Positions 1 through 9,432 of a DNA stretch of 42,157 nucleotides are shown here, piece by piece. This stretch comes from Bacteroidia bacterium (lineage in GTDB: Bacteria; Bacteroidota; Bacteroidia; SpSt-205). Location: positions 1 to 42,157 of the forward strand of contig JANXAJ010000017.1 of the NCBI GenBank assembly GCA_025062295.1. The letters run 5' to 3'. Positions within the stretch are counted from its first letter, which is position 1; each line of letters opens with the position of its first letter. Made by a program: the position numbers and the translations under genes. The notes beneath the pieces are model-generated. The model did not search any database and was not told the DNA's origin. It worked only from the letters and a program-made list of their open reading frames with translations.

Positions 1-65
1 TGCGTCAGCTTTTGCAGCAGGAGCCGATTTTGACGCTTGAGCCCTTACGCTATCAGCGCATATAA
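1..65 (+). CDS. C-terminal end of an unidentified protein (partial)
   Basis: One plus-strand frame stays open from the left edge (first full codon at base 3) to a TAA at 63-65 and encodes the tail RQLLQQEPILTLEPLRYQRI. The other two plus frames close within 40 bases. It would be the end of a gene convergent with dnaJ. About 20 residues are too few to name a family, and chance openness cannot be excluded. The 74 bases between this stop and the dnaJ stop hold no convincing terminator. Confidence 0.4.
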   Translation, partial: RQLLQQEPILTLEPLRYQRI

Positions 66-139
66 GAGCAGAGGCAAGGATAGGGGAAGCAAAAAGCCTT
101 CGAATGACTCTACAGAGAAGACGAGAATTTTCTCTCTGA

Positions 140-1264
140 CTAAGATTCGGCTTTGTTTCTGAAAAGCTGGCGCAGGCGCTCCCAGAAGCCTTTTTCGGGG
201 CGACGACCAGCTGGAATGAAGCTCTTATGCCGTCCAAGCTCTTCTAAGAGTCGCTTTTCTTCTGGAGAGACTTTGGAAGGCACCCACACATGCACCTGAA
301 CCAGCAGATCGCCGCGCTTGCGGCTATTGTAGCGGGGCAGACCCTTGCCTGTCAGCCGAAAGACTTCGCCCGAGAGCGTACCAGGGTTCAGACGCAGAGG
401 TACCTTTTCCCCAGATAAGGTAGGAATAGAGAGTGTCGTACCCAGCACTAAGTCTGCATATGAGACCCAAGTCTCGTAGATGAGGCTTTCGCCTTCTCGA
501 ACAAAGAAGGGATGGGGTTTTTCGTGGATTTCTATCAGGAGGTCGCCGCGCGGTCCTCCCCAGGGTCCGAGGTGTCCAGCTTCTCGCATAGCTAAGGTCA
601 TTCCCCCTGTAGCGCCCGGGGGTATCTGGATAGTCTGACGATGCCGTTTGCGCTCTAATCCCATACCTCCACATGCCGCACATGGAGCGATAATCCGAAA
701 ACCGCGTCCCTGACAGTCTGGACATGTCTGATACAGAATCTGCTGGAAGAAGCCACTACCCACTCGGTAAGCAACTTGACCTGTGCCACCACACGTAGGA
801 CACCCCTGAGGAGGGATACGCTCAGCACTGCCTGTACCCCTGCATGCTGAGCAGGCCTCATCACGGAGATATTCTATTTCTTTCTGCACCCCCGAGGCAA
901 TTTCTTCTAATGTCAGCTCTAAAGTAACCTTGACATCCTTGCCCTGTACGGCAGAAGGGCGACGACTGCTACGCCCACCCCCAAAAAAACTCTGAAAAAT
1001 CTCCTCTACTGTCTGGGCAAATATGCTCTCGGAAGTAGGAGCAGAACCGCCCACGTGTCCAAAAAGGTCATACTGCCGCCGTTTCTCGGGGTCACTGAGC
1101 ACTTCATACGCTTCCGATATTTCTTTGAAGCGTTCCTCAGCTTCTCGATTGCCAGGATTGCGGTCGGGATGGTACTGCAGCGCTAAGCGGCGATAGGCTC
1201 GCTTGATGGTCTCTAAATCGGCATCTCGCCCTACGCCTAAAATGGCATAGTAGTCCTTCTTCAT
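140..1264 (-). CDS. dnaJ: Chaperone protein DnaJ (Hsp40)
   Basis: Type I Hsp40 of 374 residues, the cytoplasmic co-chaperone that delivers unfolded clients to DnaK and stimulates its ATPase. The J domain fills residues 1-70 with HPD at 32-34. The zinc domain has four CxxCxGxG-type repeats (Cys pairs at 138/141, 155/158, 181/184, 195/198), followed by the beta-rich substrate-binding region. The linker between J and zinc domains has only a few Gly/Phe, with one FFGGG patch near residue 95, so the G/F region is thin. The ATG overlaps the grpE stop as ATGA, making this the last gene of the gap-pgk-trx-grpE-dnaJ run. dnaK is not in the window. Confidence 0.97.
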   Translation of the reverse strand: MKKDYYAILGVGRDADLETIKRAYRRLALQYHPDRNPGNREAEERFKEISEAYEVLSDPEKRRQYDLFGHVGGSAPTSESIFAQTVEEIFQSFFGGGRSSRRPSAVQGKDVKVTLELTLEEIASGVQKEIEYLRDEACSACRGTGSAERIPPQGCPTCGGTGQVAYRVGSGFFQQILYQTCPDCQGRGFRIIAPCAACGGMGLERKRHRQTIQIPPGATGGMTLAMREAGHLGPWGGPRGDLLIEIHEKPHPFFVREGESLIYETWVSYADLVLGTTLSIPTLSGEKVPLRLNPGTLSGEVFRLTGKGLPRYNSRKRGDLLVQVHVWVPSKVSPEEKRLLEELGRHKSFIPAGRRPEKGFWERLRQLFRNKAES

Positions 1265-1803
1265 TCAGTAGTGATGACTCGAGCAGGACGAAGTAAATGA
1301 CCTTGATACAAATACCCTACTTCTAAAATTTCAACAATCGTATGAGACTGAACCCCTTCAGGAGTAGGAACTGTGGAAATCACTTCATGGTAGGCAGGAT
1401 CAGGGAGACTTCCAACCTCTGGGGAAATGACCTGCACTGAGAGCTTCTGAAGTGTGTGATGGAATTGACGCTGAATAAGCTCCAATCCCTCCCGCAGTCG
1501 CTCTAAATCAGGGGCTTCACGAGCCACCTGCAGACCCCGCTCTATGTTATCCAAAAGAGGGAGAAGAGGACGAAGAACATCCATTTGAGCTGATAAGATT
1601 TGCTGAGTCATCTCCCGCTGGACCCGCCGCCGATAATTTTCAAGTTCAGCAGCTGCCCGAAGGGCTCGCTCACGCCAGGTCTCAACTTCTGCTCGTAAGC
1701 GCTCCAGCTCAGCCTCCCTCTCATCCTGAGAGGGTGCCTCCTTCTCCAAAATCGCATGCTCCTCTTGGAGAGGTTGGTCTTGGTTCAATTCTACTTCAGT
1801 CAT
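1261..1803 (-). CDS. grpE: Nucleotide exchange factor GrpE
   Basis: GrpE releases ADP from DnaK and so drives the Hsp70 cycle in which DnaJ also acts. The protein is 180 residues: an acidic N-terminus, a long coiled coil at about residues 25-110 (including AAAELENYRRR), and the C-terminal beta domain with the family signature DPAYHEVISTVP and a final LLRPARVI. An upstream in-frame ATG at 1839 would add 12 residues lying inside the thioredoxin gene. I prefer 1803 because its ATG overlaps the upstream TGA as ATGA, the pattern of the whole operon. The stop overlaps the dnaJ start the same way. Confidence 0.96.
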   Translation of the reverse strand: MTEVELNQDQPLQEEHAILEKEAPSQDEREAELERLRAEVETWRERALRAAAELENYRRRVQREMTQQILSAQMDVLRPLLPLLDNIERGLQVAREAPDLERLREGLELIQRQFHHTLQKLSVQVISPEVGSLPDPAYHEVISTVPTPEGVQSHTIVEILEVGYLYQGHLLRPARVITTE

Positions 1804-2297
1804 AGCTGAGAAGGATAGGTTTTCTGAAAGGCATCCCAACTCATTCGCCGGTAAAATCCTCCACCAAAGTAGCGGAGAATTTCATCCATTAGGCGCACAT
1901 TTACATAACCTCGCAGCGTTAGAAGAGAGTTTCCAGATGGTTCCATAAGCACGAGGGCGGGATATTCCATTTTACCCTCTAACAAAAGGTATGCCAGTTG
2001 GTTTGCATGAACTTCAGGAAGGTAAGGAAAAAGAGTACCATTGAAAGGAATTGAATCCCGCTCTTCCGCATTGAGTCGTACGCAGTGAAAGTTCTTCACA
2101 GCGAAGGTAGCAATCACAGGATGAGCCCATGTGGTTTGGTCCATCATGATGCAGGGCGCACACCAGGGGGTGTAGATGTAGATCAAGAGAATACGATCTT
2201 GAAAGCGAGCCCGCTGAAAAGCTGCATCCAAGTCCTGCCAGACGATCTGAGCAGAGAGTGGGGAGATAAGGAGCAGCCAAGAGCGACAAACTGTCAT
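1800..2297 (-). CDS. Exported thioredoxin-fold protein
   Basis: A 165-residue protein starting with a short hydrophobic segment (residues 6-17, ending in SAQ) that looks like a cleavable signal peptide, then a thioredoxin-like domain with the redox motif WCAPC at 45-49. It is probably a periplasmic thiol oxidoreductase, and resembles the broad thioredoxin-family proteins of Bacteroidota with a helical insertion after the active site (about residues 65-100). ATGA overlaps link it to pgk upstream and grpE downstream. Its substrate cannot be read from sequence; the link to chaperones suggests a folding or redox-stress role, which is inference. Fold call firm, role weak. Confidence 0.85.
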   Translation of the reverse strand: MTVCRSWLLLISPLSAQIVWQDLDAAFQRARFQDRILLIYIYTPWCAPCIMMDQTTWAHPVIATFAVKNFHCVRLNAEERDSIPFNGTLFPYLPEVHANQLAYLLLEGKMEYPALVLMEPSGNSLLTLRGYVNVRLMDEILRYFGGGFYRRMSWDAFQKTYPSQL

Positions 2298-3477
2298 GAC
2301 AAAAGGGCAACTATCCCTGGGAGCTCATATCCTGCTAAGAGCTCCAAGAGAGCCCCTCCACCTGTGGAGATGAAACTCATCTGGTCAGCCACGCCTGCCA
2401 TCTCCACAGCAGCTGCAGTGTCCCCCCCACCAATAAGACTATAGGCACCTTTTTTAGTCTCAGCAGCAATCTCTTCCGCCAGTCGGAGCGTTCCTGTTCG
2501 AAAAGCCTCCCACTCAAAGACCCCCATAGGACCATTCCAGAAAATAGTTTGGCTGCCTGTTACGAAAGACGAAGCTGCCTCCAAAGTCTGCGGCCCAATA
2601 TCAAGTCCCATGAAATCCGGTGGAAACTCCCCAGGCTGATGGGTAAATACCTTCGGCTCGGCATCTCTGCGGAACTCCGAAGCAGCTACAGAGTCCCGAG
2701 GTAAAAGAACTCTCTTCCCTAGCCGCTCTGCTTCTCTCAAGATTTCCCGAGCTGCTTCTACTTGATCTGGTTCCCAGAGGGATTTACCAATCGGGAGACC
2801 CTGAGCATATAAGAAGGTGTAACTCATTCCTCCTCCTATAACCAGTCGGTCTAATTTCGGGAGAAGGTTTCGCAAAAGGGGAAGTTTGTCGCTTACTTTT
2901 GCTCCTCCGACGACCACCAGATAGGGAGACTTGATCTGAGTGAGCAGCCGCTGGGCATTAGCCCACTCTGCTTCCACGAGAAAGCCTGCATAACGCTCCT
3001 TCATAAGGCGAGGAAGCGCATCTACAGAGGCATGAGCTCTGTGAAGCGAGCCAAATGCATCGCCTACATACACATCTGCCCATGTAGCTAAGGCTTGAGC
3101 CAGAGCAGGGTCATTTTTCGTCTCACCGGGGAAAAAACGGATATTCTCCAGAAGATACACTTGACCGGGAGAGAGGGGAGTTACCTTGAATGGATCTTCT
3201 ATCCATCCGACAGGCTGCCCGAGAAGTTCTTCTAAGCGAGAGCGTACAGGCTGAAGCGAGTAGGCTGAGTCTCGCTGCCCTTCTTTTGGGCGACCGAGAT
3301 GCGAGCAGAGAAGGACAGCTGCGCCTGCCTGCAGAAGATACTGAATCGTGGGCAAAGCGCTCCGAATTCGCCGATCATCTGTAATGCGTCCATTCTGAAG
3401 GGGGACATTAAAATCTACTCGTACGAAGACGCGCCGCCCTCGCAGAGAAGCACTACGAAGAGTAGGGAGAGAACTCA

Positions 3478-3478
<1 letters not shown>
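2294..3478 (-). CDS. pgk: Phosphoglycerate kinase
   Basis: Cytoplasmic glycolytic enzyme that transfers the acyl phosphate of 1,3-bisphosphoglycerate to ADP. It is 394 residues, the normal length. The N-terminal substrate loop RVDFNVP lies at about 20-26, followed by LCSHLGRPK, the hinge VVVGGAKVSDKL, and the C-terminal nucleotide-binding segments GGGDTAAAV and FISTGGGALLELL. An ATG 48 bases further upstream lies within gap. The ATG at 3478 is chosen because it forms a TGATG overlap with the gap stop and gives the standard N-terminus. It acts directly after GAPDH, whose gene precedes it. Confidence 0.97.
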
Positions 3479-4506
<1,028 letters not shown>

Positions 4507-4507
4507 T

Positions 4508-4515
4508 TACCTTTG
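4508..4515 (+). promoter_or_regulatory. Bacteroidota -7 promoter element of hemS operon
   Basis: TACCTTTG on the plus strand, four bases before the hemS ATG at 4520. It is the mirror image of the gap element, and 13 bases separate the two. A -33 TTG is not evident. The identical octamer and identical spacing on both strands argue against chance. Confidence 0.65.
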
Positions 4516-4519
4516 AGGT

Positions 4520-5566
4520 ATGACAAGTATCCAAGACCTCCGAGAAGCCTTTCAAAAAATTCGTCAAGAAGCACCTTCCCTTTATCTGCGGGAGATAGCT
4601 CAGCGACTCGGAGTGAGTGAAATGGAAGTTTTACGGCTTGAGGTAGGAAAGTCTGTCTTTCGCTTGCATCCGGACATCCCTCGTCTCTTGGCAGCCCTTT
4701 CTACCCTCGGTCCTCTCAAAGCGCTGAGCCGAAATGAATGGGCAGTTATTGAGACTATAGGAACCTACCCTACTCCTTCCATAGAGGGAGGAGTCATGAT
4801 TTTTGCTGGCAGTCCTATAGACCTTCGCATCTATCTTGCTCATTGGAGATTCGCTTTTGCAGTAAAATCATTTGCGAAAGACGGGAGACCTCTGTATAGC
4901 TTTCAGTTTTTTACGGGGTGGGGCGAGGCTATTCATAAAGTGTATTTGACCTCTGCTGATCAGGTTCCGCAGTGGGAAGCGCTTACTCGTGAGTTTCTCC
5001 ATGAGGATCAGGTAGTAGAAGCCGAGGTCTTGACCTCTCGTCCATCTGAGCCCTCACCCGAAGAAGTGGAAAAGACGCACTTTCTGAAAGCATGGGAAGC
5101 CCTTGAAGACACCCACGAGTTTGGCAGCCTCTTGAAGCGGTTTGGTCTGACAAGAGCAAGGGGCGTGAAAATGGCAGAAGGCACTTTTACTTGGCTGCTA
5201 CCAGAAAAAACGCCTATGTTGCTTCTTCAGTGGGCAATCTCAAGCCAAACCCCTCTCATGTTCTTCGTAGGGAATGCAGGCATTCATCACATTTACTCAG
5301 GGCAAATTCATACCCTCTCCTCTGCTCACGGGTGGATAAATGTTTTAGAGCCTGACTTCAACCTCCATCTCAATCCTGCTGGTTTTTCGCATACCTATTT
5401 AGTTCGCAAACCCACAAGAGAGGGAGACATTTACTCCATAGAGATCTTTGGTCCACAGCAGGAGGAAGTGCTGTGGATATTTGGAGCCCGTAAACCCGGG
5501 ACTTCCGTGCCCTCCGCTTGGAGAGAATATGTAGAACAGACTCTTCTTCAATCCGCACTTGCATAG
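4520..5566 (+). CDS. hemS: HemS/HmuS-type haem-binding (hemin-degrading) factor
   Basis: A 348-residue cytoplasmic protein with the two tandem HemS/ChuS domains. The N-terminal half has REIAQRLGVSE (24-34), LGPLKALSRNEWAV (63-76), DLRIYLAHW (101-109) and HKVYLT (139-144). The C-terminal half has DTHEFGSLLKRFGL, FVGNAG, LEPDFNLHL and VRKPT. His199 in DTHEF and Arg103 in DLR sit where Yersinia HemS places its haem ligand and partner (about 196 and 102). Members bind haem and some cleave it to release iron. No haem receptor or ABC transporter lies nearby; it heads an operon with metF, engB and pyk. Family call firm, exact activity (storage, transfer or cleavage) open. Confidence 0.9.
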   Translation: MTSIQDLREAFQKIRQEAPSLYLREIAQRLGVSEMEVLRLEVGKSVFRLHPDIPRLLAALSTLGPLKALSRNEWAVIETIGTYPTPSIEGGVMIFAGSPIDLRIYLAHWRFAFAVKSFAKDGRPLYSFQFFTGWGEAIHKVYLTSADQVPQWEALTREFLHEDQVVEAEVLTSRPSEPSPEEVEKTHFLKAWEALEDTHEFGSLLKRFGLTRARGVKMAEGTFTWLLPEKTPMLLLQWAISSQTPLMFFVGNAGIHHIYSGQIHTLSSAHGWINVLEPDFNLHLNPAGFSHTYLVRKPTREGDIYSIEIFGPQQEEVLWIFGARKPGTSVPSAWREYVEQTLLQSALA

Positions 5567-5905
5567 GTGCAGAAACTTCCTATAAGCTGGGAGAGTTTAT
5601 GTGAGGAAGTCAAAAAGCGATACAGCATCAATCCCTCGGAGGAGGTTCTCCTTTTCTTGGTAGGACTTCACAAAATGGGATTTTTCCCACAAGGGGATGA
5701 AAAAACCGTCAAGTTGAATCTTATTCAGCTTGGGGGATTAGTACTTCTAGAGCGCGCAGGATACATGAGAGAGATAGGTACAGATCCAGAGGGCTGGCCT
5801 TTATGGGAACGAGCTCAGTCCCTTCCTTCATGGACCCCAGGTGAGCAACAGCGATTCATCCGAGAAGCACTCATTCAGTATTTTACCGAGATTTGGGAAC
5901 TTTAA
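5567..5905 (+). CDS. Conserved small protein of unknown function
   Basis: A 112-residue soluble protein with no signal peptide or membrane segment. It begins at a GTG directly after the hemS TAG, and no ATG lies near, so translation is likely coupled. It reads as a mainly helical domain with the motifs EEVLLFLVGLHKMG, VKLNLIQLGGLVLLERAGY and DPEGWPLWE. From memory, small uncharacterised Bacteroidota proteins show a similar pattern (a helix ending in a VG..ELG-like turn, then GY, then DGWPH), but I cannot name a domain. It precedes metF by three bases. No function is assigned. Confidence 0.75.
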   Translation: MQKLPISWESLCEEVKKRYSINPSEEVLLFLVGLHKMGFFPQGDEKTVKLNLIQLGGLVLLERAGYMREIGTDPEGWPLWERAQSLPSWTPGEQQRFIREALIQYFTEIWEL

Positions 5906-5908
5906 GGT

Positions 5909-6862
5909 ATGCATGTAGCGGAGATCCTTGAGCGAGAAAGCGGACCCTTCATCAGCGTAGAAATTATCCCCCCACGACGAGGAGGCAATATTCAACAGGT
6001 GTATGATGCGATTGAGAGCCTTTTACCTTATCGCCCTCGCTACATCAATGTTACAAGTCATGCAGCCGAAGTGGTATGGCAGGAGCAACCCGACGGCACT
6101 TTTCGGCGACGCGTGAAACGCCGCAGCCCTGGTACTTTTGGATTATGTGCTGTCATCAAGTATAAGTACAACATAGAGCCCGTGCCCCACCTCTTATGTC
6201 ATGGCTTCACCCGGGAAGAGACGGAAGATGCTCTCATTGAGTTACATTACCTTGGTGTGGAGAATGTCATGGCTCTTCAAGGCGAAGAGAAATATGCTCG
6301 CCCTCCGCGCCCCGACCGCACCGTGAATCAATATGCTGCTGAACTCGTAGAACAGATTATCTCTATGAATCAGGGACACTACTTAGATGACCTTACCGAT
6401 GCTCAGCCCACTAATTTCTGCGTCGGCGTAGCTGCCTATCCAGAGAAACATTATCAAGCTCCTAATCTCACTTTTGACATTCAAAACCTCAAGCGAAAGC
6501 AAGATGCAGGGGCTAGCTATGCCATCACACAAATGTTTTTTGAGAATAGCTTCTATTTCTCCTTTTTGGAAAAGGTAAAGGCGGCAGGCGTCTTCATCCC
6601 CATTATTCCAGGACTCAAAATCCTCACGCGACGAGAACACATCTACTCGTTACCTCGAGCTTTCCATGTCTCCATTCCTGAACCCCTCACCCATGCAGTC
6701 CTTATGGCAAAAGATGATCGCGAGGTCTTAGAAATAGGCCTAGAATGGGCCTACCATCAGGCCATGGACCTTTTAGCTCATGGGGTTAAGAATCTCCACT
6801 TTTACACTATGCTCTACACCAAACCCCTTTTGCGACTCATGCAGCGTCTAAAGATAGACTGA
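5909..6862 (+). CDS. metF: Methylenetetrahydrofolate reductase
   Basis: FAD-dependent reductase of 5,10-methylene- to 5-methyl-tetrahydrofolate, supplying methyl groups for methionine. It is 317 residues, within family range. Features are SVEIIPP with the catalytic Glu at 18, CVGVAAYPEKH, GASYAITQMFF (substrate-binding Gln) and IPIIPGLKIL. Where the E. coli enzyme has ALRGD with flavin-tuning Asp120, this protein has ALQGE (Glu126), a conservative change. No other methionine-cycle gene is adjacent. The stop overlaps the next ATG as TGATG, tying it to the DUF1684 gene. Confidence 0.95.
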   Translation: MHVAEILERESGPFISVEIIPPRRGGNIQQVYDAIESLLPYRPRYINVTSHAAEVVWQEQPDGTFRRRVKRRSPGTFGLCAVIKYKYNIEPVPHLLCHGFTREETEDALIELHYLGVENVMALQGEEKYARPPRPDRTVNQYAAELVEQIISMNQGHYLDDLTDAQPTNFCVGVAAYPEKHYQAPNLTFDIQNLKRKQDAGASYAITQMFFENSFYFSFLEKVKAAGVFIPIIPGLKILTRREHIYSLPRAFHVSIPEPLTHAVLMAKDDREVLEIGLEWAYHQAMDLLAHGVKNLHFYTMLYTKPLLRLMQRLKID

Positions 6863-7470
6863 TGAAACGGTGGATTGGACTTCTTGTACTGTTCTTAGGA
6901 GGGATTGTGATAGGGATTTTCGTTTTTCCCCGTAAGACTGAGAAACCTCTTGAAAGGGCAAGTACGTGCCCTCCCTCCTCATGGCAGGCCTATCAATCGC
7001 TGATACAGACTGCTCGGCAAGAGAAAGATAGCCTTTTCCGCGTGAGCTCTACCTCTCCCATTCCGCCAGAGAAACGAAAAGGATTCAAGGGCCTGCGGTA
7101 TTTTCCTTTAGATAGTGCATGGCACCTGCGTGGTCGGTATGAGCCTTTAGTGGGAGCTCTTGCCCCAGTCATCGGCAAACTGCACATTGACCTTCCCGTT
7201 TTAGAGAATTGCCAAAAGCCAGCAGCCCTCCTGGTGTATGGAAGCCGAGAAGGGCACTCCTATGTAGCATTCTGGGATTCTACAGCACTTCAAGGCTTGA
7301 CCTACGAAGGAGGGCGGTACGTCCCCGTGGAAGTGCAGGGAGAGAGCGCATGTATAGACTTCAATCGCGCCTACTTTCCCTACTGTGCTTACAATCCAGT
7401 GTATATTTGCTTGCCCTACCCTCCTCAGAATCGGCTGTGCATAGCTGTCAAGGCTGGCGAAAGGTGGTAA
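6862..7470 (+). CDS. DUF1684 family protein, membrane-anchored or exported
   Basis: A 202-residue protein. Residues 4-23 form a hydrophobic N-terminal segment (signal anchor or signal peptide). The rest matches the DUF1684 pattern I know: KDSLFR followed by SPIP, GFKGLRYFPLD, FWDSTALQGLTYEGGRY, a FNRAYFPYCAYNPVYICLP block and a final VKAGE. The conserved DFNRAY and C-AYN residues are intact although the protein is short. Its biochemical role is unknown to me. It overlaps metF by one base, and its last codons overlap the engB start. Confidence 0.85.
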   Translation: MKRWIGLLVLFLGGIVIGIFVFPRKTEKPLERASTCPPSSWQAYQSLIQTARQEKDSLFRVSSTSPIPPEKRKGFKGLRYFPLDSAWHLRGRYEPLVGALAPVIGKLHIDLPVLENCQKPAALLVYGSREGHSYVAFWDSTALQGLTYEGGRYVPVEVQGESACIDFNRAYFPYCAYNPVYICLPYPPQNRLCIAVKAGERW

Positions 7471-8021
7471 AGAGCTATCGTTTTGAGGGTAAGGCCCCTC
7501 TTTCTAAGCCTGTGATGGCTCTCTCCGGCCGATCCAATGTGGGGAAGTCTTCTCTGCTGAATGCTCTACTCAAAGCATCAGTAGCAGCCGTGAGCCGCCA
7601 GCCTGGCTGCACCCGCACAATTTGGCTGTACGAAGAGAAAGATATAGTGTGGGTAGATATGCCGGGCTATGGATATGCTCGCATCTCTCATGCCCAAAGA
7701 AAAGCTTGGCAGCAGGAGATTCGAGCATTCCTGAAATTGGTTCGTCCATTTGTCTGGGTGCTGGTAGATAGTCGCCTCCCTCCCCAAGCTCTGGACTTAG
7801 CATGGGTCTCCTTTTTAGAAAAAGCTCAGCTCTCTTATGGCATTTTAGCTACGAAGGTGGACGACTTGACGCAAGCTCAGCGCCACTACCAGCGAAAAGC
7901 TCTTCTTGAGAACTTCCCTCATGCCAGTTGGAGGGGCTTTGTCTCTGCTCGAACAGGCGAGGGACTTCCGGCGCTCCGAGAGTGGATTCAAACTTCTTTT
8001 CTCAAGCATGATTACCTATAA
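7464..8021 (+). CDS. engB: Ribosome biogenesis GTPase EngB (YsxC/YihA)
   Basis: TRAFAC-class GTPase of 185 residues, essential for late assembly of the large ribosomal subunit in model bacteria. The G motifs are all there: GRSNVGKSS (22-30), the Thr in PGCTRT, DMPGYGYA, TKVDDL and SARTGEG. The reading frame is open far upstream but runs through the DUF1684 gene. I place the start at GTG 7464, seven bases before that gene's stop ends, because it gives the usual short lead before the P-loop. An ATG at 7515 would remove the first beta strand. It overlaps pyk by 14 bases. Confidence 0.93.
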   Translation: MVKSYRFEGKAPLSKPVMALSGRSNVGKSSLLNALLKASVAAVSRQPGCTRTIWLYEEKDIVWVDMPGYGYARISHAQRKAWQQEIRAFLKLVRPFVWVLVDSRLPPQALDLAWVSFLEKAQLSYGILATKVDDLTQAQRHYQRKALLENFPHASWRGFVSARTGEGLPALREWIQTSFLKHDYL

Positions 8022-9432
8022 TCGGGTGAAAATCGTTGCCACAGCCGGCCCTGCTTGTCAGTCAGAGGAGGTGATGCAGCGGCTTATTGAGGCAGGAGTA
8101 GATGTCATTCGGCTCAATCTGAGTCATGGCAGCTGGGAGATTCACCAGCGCACCATAGACCTTGTACGGCGCTTGAACCTGCGGTTGGGCACACACGTAG
8201 CCCTGCTGGCAGACCTTCAAGGACCGAAAATGCGAATAGGCAGGCTCTCTCATGACCTCCCCGTGCACCCAGGCGAGGAGGTAATCTTCTCAACTCAACC
8301 GAATGAGGGAATCCCCTCCGTCATTCCCGTAGAATATGAGACGCTGGCGTGGGATGTTCAGCCAGGAGATAAAGTACTGGTGGAAGATGGACGCGTGCAG
8401 CTTGAAGTAATAGAGACTGACCGCAAAAGCACAGTGAAGCTACGAGTAATAACGGGTGACCGAATTGGAAGCCGAAAAGGTATCAATCTACCTGGCCGTC
8501 CCATCTCTCTCCCAACTCTCTCCGATAAAGATTGGAAAGACCTCATGGAAATCATTAGGCAGGAATTAGATTGGGTAGCTATCTCTTTCGTGCGATCGCC
8601 CGCTGACATTCAGCAAGTGCGCCAAGCTCTGCGCCGCAGCGGATCTACCATGCGTATCATGGCAAAAATAGAGCGTCCAGAAGCCTTGGAAAACTTAGAA
8701 GAGATTATAGAACTCAGCGATGGAGTAATGGTCGCTCGGGGAGATTTAGGGGTAGAATTGCCTTTGGAGGAGGTCCCCTTCTGGCAAAAGCACATAGTAC
8801 ATCTGTGTAATACACTTGGCAAACCTGTGGTAGTTGCCACTCAAATGCTTGAAAGCATGATTCAGAATGCTACGCCTACCCGAGCAGAAGTTACAGACGT
8901 AGCTAATGCTGTCTTAGACGGGGCAGATGCCGTCATGTTGAGCGGAGAAACTTCGGTGGGTGCTTTCCCTGTGGAGGCTGTAAAGCAAATGCAGCGTATT
9001 CTCAGGCAAGCTGAGAATAATCCCCAAATTTATCGATTCTCCGGACGGCCAAATCCGAACTCCCCTACCTACCACTCCGATGCCGTCTGCTGGACAGCTT
9101 GTATGCTCGCCTCAGAAGTTGGGTCTCGTGCCCTGGTAGGACTGACTTACTCAGGCTACACGGCTTTTCAACTGGCTCGGTGGCGTCCCCAAACTGATAT
9201 TTTTATTTTCACTCCCAATACTCGGATTCTGAGCAGTCTAAACCTGCTATGGGGTGTGCGGGCTTTCTACTACCGCCGAAAGGAAGGCACCTACGAAACT
9301 ATCCAAGATGTAATGCATATCCTCAAAGACTTGGGGCATGTAGAGACAGGAGACACAGTCATATTCACCGTCTCTATGCCGCTTCGCGCTCGTCTACGCA
9401 CTAATACGCTCTATATCTCACGGGTACCATGA
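8008..9432 (+). CDS. pyk: Pyruvate kinase
   Basis: Final glycolytic enzyme, converting phosphoenolpyruvate and ADP to pyruvate and ATP. It is 474 residues, typical length. Motifs include the start RVKIVATAGPA, IRLNLSHG, LADLQGPKMRIG, the active-site signature MAKIERPEALENL with catalytic Lys, VARGDLGVE, ATQMLESM and DGADAVMLSGETSVG. The C-terminal allosteric domain is present but short. The frame is open earlier, inside engB; ATG 8008 gives the normal N-terminus and a 14-base overlap with engB. gap and pgk lie in the divergent operon, so three glycolytic genes flank one 37-base promoter gap. Confidence 0.97.
   Translation: MITYNRVKIVATAGPACQSEEVMQRLIEAGVDVIRLNLSHGSWEIHQRTIDLVRRLNLRLGTHVALLADLQGPKMRIGRLSHDLPVHPGEEVIFSTQPNEGIPSVIPVEYETLAWDVQPGDKVLVEDGRVQLEVIETDRKSTVKLRVITGDRIGSRKGINLPGRPISLPTLSDKDWKDLMEIIRQELDWVAISFVRSPADIQQVRQALRRSGSTMRIMAKIERPEALENLEEIIELSDGVMVARGDLGVELPLEEVPFWQKHIVHLCNTLGKPVVVATQMLESMIQNATPTRAEVTDVANAVLDGADAVMLSGETSVGAFPVEAVKQMQRILRQAENNPQIYRFSGRPNPNSPTYHSDAVCWTACMLASEVGSRALVGLTYSGYTAFQLARWRPQTDIFIFTPNTRILSSLNLLWGVRAFYYRRKEGTYETIQDVMHILKDLGHVETGDTVIFTVSMPLRARLRTNTLYISRVP

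Noticed and set aside
66..139. Inverted match AGAGAA / TTCTCT between the two convergent gene ends as a terminator
   Set aside because: Short stem, loop of ten or more bases, and no following T-run on either strand.
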